Source of the DNA: Pohlia nutans
Taxonomy: Eukaryota > Streptophyta > Bryopsida > Bryales > Mniaceae
Assembly (NCBI GenBank): GCA_022496805.1
Contig: CM040085.1
Span: 44,111,811 to 44,175,810, forward strand
Reading direction: 5' to 3'
DNA length: 64,000 nt
Position numbers and translations under genes: made by a program. This document shows positions 60,640 through 64,000 of this stretch, in pieces. Numbering within the stretch: the stretch's first letter is position 1; each line of letters begins with the position of its first letter. A model generated the notes under the pieces. The model was not told where the DNA came from. It was given only the letters and a program-made list of their open reading frames with translations, and ran no database searches.

Positions 60640-60960
60640 GAGAACCTTCTATAGTTTTCTAGTATCTTCTAGAACCTTCTAGAGTTTTCTATAAATTTTC
60701 ATAGTTTTCTATAAATTTCTATGGTCTTCTAGAACCTTTTGGATACTTCCATTGTCTTTCGGAAGCTTCCATACTTTTTTGGAACCTTCAAGAAAGTTCC
60801 ATTGTCTTCCGGAAGCTTCCATAGTCTTCTAGATCCTTTTAAAATATCTTCCATAAGTTTTTTAAGAACCTTCTAAGCATTTGTAGGTAAACAAAGAAGC
60901 TTCTATAGAAGCCTATAGGTTTTAGGAAGGACATTTAGAAGCTTCTACCAAGTGTCCAAA
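60640..60960. repeat. Degenerate TTCTAGAACC / TTCCATNGTCTTC repeat array
   Basis: Short units built from TTCTAGAACCTTC, TTTTCTATA, GGAAGCTTCCAT and GGAACCTTC repeat with period roughly 10-35 bp. The array is followed by TATAAATAGGAGG at 60966-60978, a good TATA box, and could be the promoter side of a retrotransposon LTR; no LTR pair was found. Confidence 0.6.
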
Positions 60961-61818
60961 CACTAGTATAAATAGGAGGAATTAAAGACGAGGGGCTCTT
61001 AAGTCTTACCAACACAAGTTGTGGAGCAATTCACGGTGGTGCCATGTTTTTGTATTGCATTTTAATTATGAATCTAAGTTATTTCTATATTTTTTAGAGC
61101 AATCTTGGAAGTCTTGTATCTTTTGTATTTGAAATTTGTATCCTTAACATAATCTTCAATTTAATTACTAGACAACTCTCCATTTTTCATTGTATACACA
61201 ATAATTAAGTAACATCAATACTAATACTATAAGTTTGTAAAAACTTGATACTCTTCTATCAATATATCTTTTAATATTTGTTCTTGCAATGAATCTCTTT
61301 GTAAAACATGATACTCCTGTTTCAATCAACATTTCAATATTTGTTCTTACAATGAATATCTTGTAGATTAAACAAGAGAAAAATATAAGGTACATATTTT
61401 CAGAAAGGCCTCACTATGAAATACAATTTTGAACATGATGTAGACCATAATACCAAATGCCAAGTTGTCATAGCCAAAGATCACATAGCGGAAGTCAAAG
61501 ACTACAAAGTCAAAGGCCAAAAACCAAAATACTAGGATCACATATATCAAATAGGCTAAGTATGTTCTAGCATTTTAATTTTTGAATTTGGCCATGTGGT
61601 TTACAACTTTGGCTAACTAATTTACTTAGCACACCTTGCCTACTTTACATTTTGGTTTTGACTTAGGCTTCGCAATTTTTGACTTCAACTATGTGATCTT
61701 TGACTTGAGTTTTGTAATTTTTTATTTTGACTATGTGATCTTCGAACATATATTTTGCATTATGATCTATGTCATGCCAAAAACTATATTCCATACCTCA
61801 TTGTAGTCCTTTACAAGG
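60961..61818. other. AT-rich DNA, possible LTR fragment
   Basis: Downstream of the TATA-like motif is a short stretch resembling a transcribed leader. 61195-61375 has an internal imperfect repeat (ATCAATATNTCTTTNAATATTTGTTCTTNCAATGAAT-like, about 70-bp spacing). 61620-61760 has repeated TTGACT(T/A)NNNNTATGTGATCTT units. No gene was recognised. Confidence 0.4.
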
Positions 61819-62283
61819 TTAACCCTTAAACGACATTGCCCAGTCTTGAAGGCAGTCTAAACAAATCTTGGAATATTTTAGGCAACCCATGTCAGGGTGG
61901 AAACAATAATTAATGCATGGGAAATGGGGTGGCCAGAGTGGCCTCCTCCCATATATCAACACATGTGAGGAATTCAGAAGCCTGAGTGGCTTGGAGTTGT
62001 ACTAAATGGTATGATACATGTAAGCTTGCATGTGAGGAGAGAATTGCAAACACCAACAATTGCTCTTGTTTTGTTTCCCCTCCCTCGACGAATTTCAGAC
62101 GATCGCTACAAGCTTGTTGTTGTAAATTTGACAAGGTTATCAAGAAATCTGAGTGCACAATTTTGTTTCCTTTCCAATGTGATTTAGCAATAAAAAATGG
62201 TTAATTATATCAAAAGTTTTCACAAAGATTCTTACAAGACTAAGCCCAAGCCCATAGGGCTTAGTTTGTCCTTCAAGGGTTAA
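61819..62283. mobile_element. TTAA-family element, 465 bp
   Basis: It starts TTAACCCTTAAACGACATTG and ends TTGTCCTTCAAGGGTTAA. Non-coding. The terminal inverted match is about 10-14 bp. Confidence 0.7.
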
Positions 62284-62390
62284 GTCTCATCTACTGAACA
62301 AGGATGAACAAGGGTGAAGTGTCTGAGACAACTTGAAATTGTTCCTAGTCAGTAGCAATAGAGCCTGTAACCGGTCACTAAAAGATAATA

Positions 62391-62509
62391 AGGTAGAAGC
62401 ACCTAATTATGACACTTTATCTTGAAATCCGTGATCTATGACTCACATAGAAAAGTATTCTGAAATGAACACCATTCCTAAAATCTGTCACAATTAGGTG
62501 CTTCTACCT
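62391..62509. mobile_element. AGGTAG-end MITE, 119 bp
   Basis: AGGTAGAAGCACCTAATT at the left and AATTAGGTGCTTCTACCT at the right are perfect inverted repeats with TA on both flanks (62389-62390, 62510-62511). It shares the AGGTAG terminus with 40205-40423. Confidence 0.88.
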
Positions 62510-62965
62510 TAAAACAATTCGTAGCGCTCGTGCAATCCTTGATACGTTCAGAATATGCTCTAGGTTCGATGATTAATCACGAACAGAAGCTCCATAAGAA
62601 CATGCCCAAATTTATATCACGTTCATCAAGAAAGGACTACAGTGAGGTATGGCATGGGTTGGGTTGGAAATTTGAAAGATTTTTGTTTGAAAATAGTTTC
62701 AATTGAGGGTCACAAGGAGAGTAACTTAATGCATTGAGAAAAAGTCTAAACGATGATCTCCTCTTGAGGAAAAAATTCCCAACCATGGTCCCCTCCTTCG
62801 GTTGAAATTTGTATGCTGCATTTCCTGACCACTCAACTCAATCTAATTCCAACTCCTCATGTAACCCTTATCAATTAGGTTGAGTTTGTCTGAAAACTCT
62901 CAATCAGATCGAAAAACTCCACCCAACCCCAGTACAGCTCCCTCGCAGAGAGCAGGGACAGAACC

Positions 62966-63210
62966 TTAACCCCTAAGCATCTAAAACGCCCAATATGGCC
63001 ATCTGCATCACTGAACTTTGCAACAGTGGCATCTTCTCATTTTACTTCAGTTTTCTGATTGCAATACATCATTTTAAAGCTCTTGTTCAATACTACAAGA
63101 TCAACAGTGTCGATAGTGTCAAACTGGAGTCATTTTCACACAAACAGATACAGCAGGGAGTCCAATTTTCCTACACTACAGAAAATGCACAGCGGACGCT
63201 TGGGGGTCAA
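62966..63210. mobile_element. TTAA-family short element, 245 bp (sister of 3688-3938)
   Basis: The left end is TTAACCCCTAAGCATC. The right end is mutated to GGGGGTCAA. It is nearly identical in its interior to 3688-3938, and its right end lies only 145 bp from the RPL21 stop codon. Confidence 0.82.
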
Positions 63211-63355
63211 ACAAAAGCACATCAGGGTCCAGAAAGAAAAGTAGGAAAGAGTTGGAGACAGTTGAAAGACTTGGTGGAAATCATGGATAAATTTCAAGAA
63301 GTAGAGATACAGTTCAATTCGTCCATGGCACACGACATCTACGAAACATGAGAAT

Positions 63356-63613
63356 CTAGTATCCTCCCTTGAGGTCATTGACGACATCGTAAGGAATGGG
63401 AGTGACAGTCTCTAGAGTCGAAGAGTCGAGGACGAATCCGGGGCGGGGACCAGCCGGCTGACGCTTGAGGTCCACTGTCTCACCCCGAGCCTTGGCCTCT
63501 ACCTTCTTCACGTCATTGCTCTTGCGGCGCTCCAAGAACTCCTCCCTGCACCGTGAAGGCTGCACGTGCTCAATGCGCACATGAAGACGTTTCTGGATGA
63601 TCCTATTGCCCAC
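63356..63613 (-). CDS. RPL21: Ribosomal protein eL21 (RPL21), last exon
   Basis: The acceptor ...TTTTTTCAG at 63614 opens an exon encoding [54 protein letters not shown] and the invariant eukaryotic L21 end [17 protein letters not shown], followed by TAG at 63356-63358. These are the C-terminal 85 residues of the ~164-residue 60S protein. The 5' exons lie beyond 64000, since no L21 N-terminal sequence is found in 63614-64000. Confidence 0.95.
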   Translation of the reverse strand: MGNRIIQKRLHVRIEHVQPSRCREEFLERRKSNDVKKVEAKARGETVDLKRQPAGPRPGFVLDSSTLETVTPIPYDVVNDLKGGY

Positions 63614-63782
63614 CTGAAAAAATAAAATAAAATAAAATCACAAGTACGGTAAGTACAAAAAATGCTCAGAAAGAAACACACAAGCAAATCAAATTGGCTA
63701 GTACAGGTAGGGAACGCATTTGCATATGGTCTCTTTCACAAGTGTCATCCAAAAACGTGACTTGTAAGAATTGAGATGCTAC

Positions 63783-63938
63783 CATGAGATACATCGTAGA
63801 TACAATACTCATGGTTCGTCCTATCACAGTCAAAGATGCGTCCATGAGTTACATTTTAGATGCCATACTTATGGTCTGTCCTATCAAGGTCAAAAATGCT
63901 TCCATGAGATACATCGTAGATGCAACACTCATGGTTCA
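63783..63938. repeat. 63-bp minisatellite, ~2.5 copies, in the RPL21 intron
   Basis: Units begin CATGAGATACATCGTAGATRC (or CATGAGTTACATTTTAGATGC), then ATACTCATGGTTCGTCCTAT, and recur every 63 bp at about 63783, 63846 and 63909. The whole array is open in one plus-strand frame because the period is a multiple of three, but nothing suggests it is coding. Confidence 0.85.
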
Positions 63939-64000
63939 AGGAAAAGAATTTTTCTCAAAAGGAAATCCATTATAATAATGCAAACCACTCAATTGACAGG

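Noticed and set aside
6265..63210. TTTAGGG/CCCTAAA words suggesting interstitial telomere repeats
   Set aside because: Each occurs once at an element terminus next to TTAA and never in tandem.

Overview
This is a nuclear genomic window from a land plant. The genes are spliced with GT..AG introns, the gene set is typical of plants (GOT1, a TFIIH p52 subunit, an At2g30600-type BTB protein, an At4g14100-like secreted protein, a cytosolic HSP70 ending in EEVD, ribosomal protein eL21), and the AT-rich intergenic DNA is full of small DNA transposons. The species cannot be named from this. A relic of a Tc1-type transposase and a large family of TTAA-ended elements make a non-seed plant (bryophyte, lycophyte or fern) plausible, but that is only an inference. 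Exon borders were assigned by eye from splice consensus, reading phase and remembered family conservation. Where all phases close, as in GOT1, LDAH, TFB2, the lysine-rich gene and the At4g14100-like gene, the models are firm.

Layout: 1-5830 (-) 3'-truncated BTB/BACK/discoidin gene. 6260-8250 abutting TTAA elements. 8250-13770 AT-rich DNA with a tRNA-derived SINE, a 41-bp duplication and a long fold-back element. 13769-15264 (+) GOT1. 16244-16601 a second fold-back element. 16914-21437 (-) LDAH-type lipid-droplet hydrolase with a Stowaway MITE in an intron. 23592-24617 TTAA element. 24929-30269 (+) TFB2/p52. 30355-32004 three abutting TTAA elements. 34100-36363 relic of a pogo/Tigger-type transposase with a CACTA-type insertion. 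36666-37279 a second CACTA-like element. 37411-39357 a complete but dead Tc1/mariner element. 40200-49400 dense and nested transposons, including a ~4.9-kb element inserted precisely at TTAA inside another element. 49834-52832 (+) lysine-rich protein gene. 54587-56554 (-) intronless HSP70 with heat-shock elements. 57400-59062 (+) At4g14100-like secreted protein, divergent from HSP70. 59063-63355 repeats. 63356-63613 (-) last exon of RPL21.

The genes do not form a pathway; they are unrelated housekeeping genes separated by transposon clusters. The most unusual content is a family of about 16 elements bounded by TTAACCC...GGGTTAA. One nested insertion shows directly that TTAA is duplicated at the target, the hallmark of the piggyBac superfamily, which I recall as little documented in land plants. 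Several copies carry a hairpin just inside one end, whose arms differ between copies while pairing is kept. No piggyBac-type transposase is visible here.
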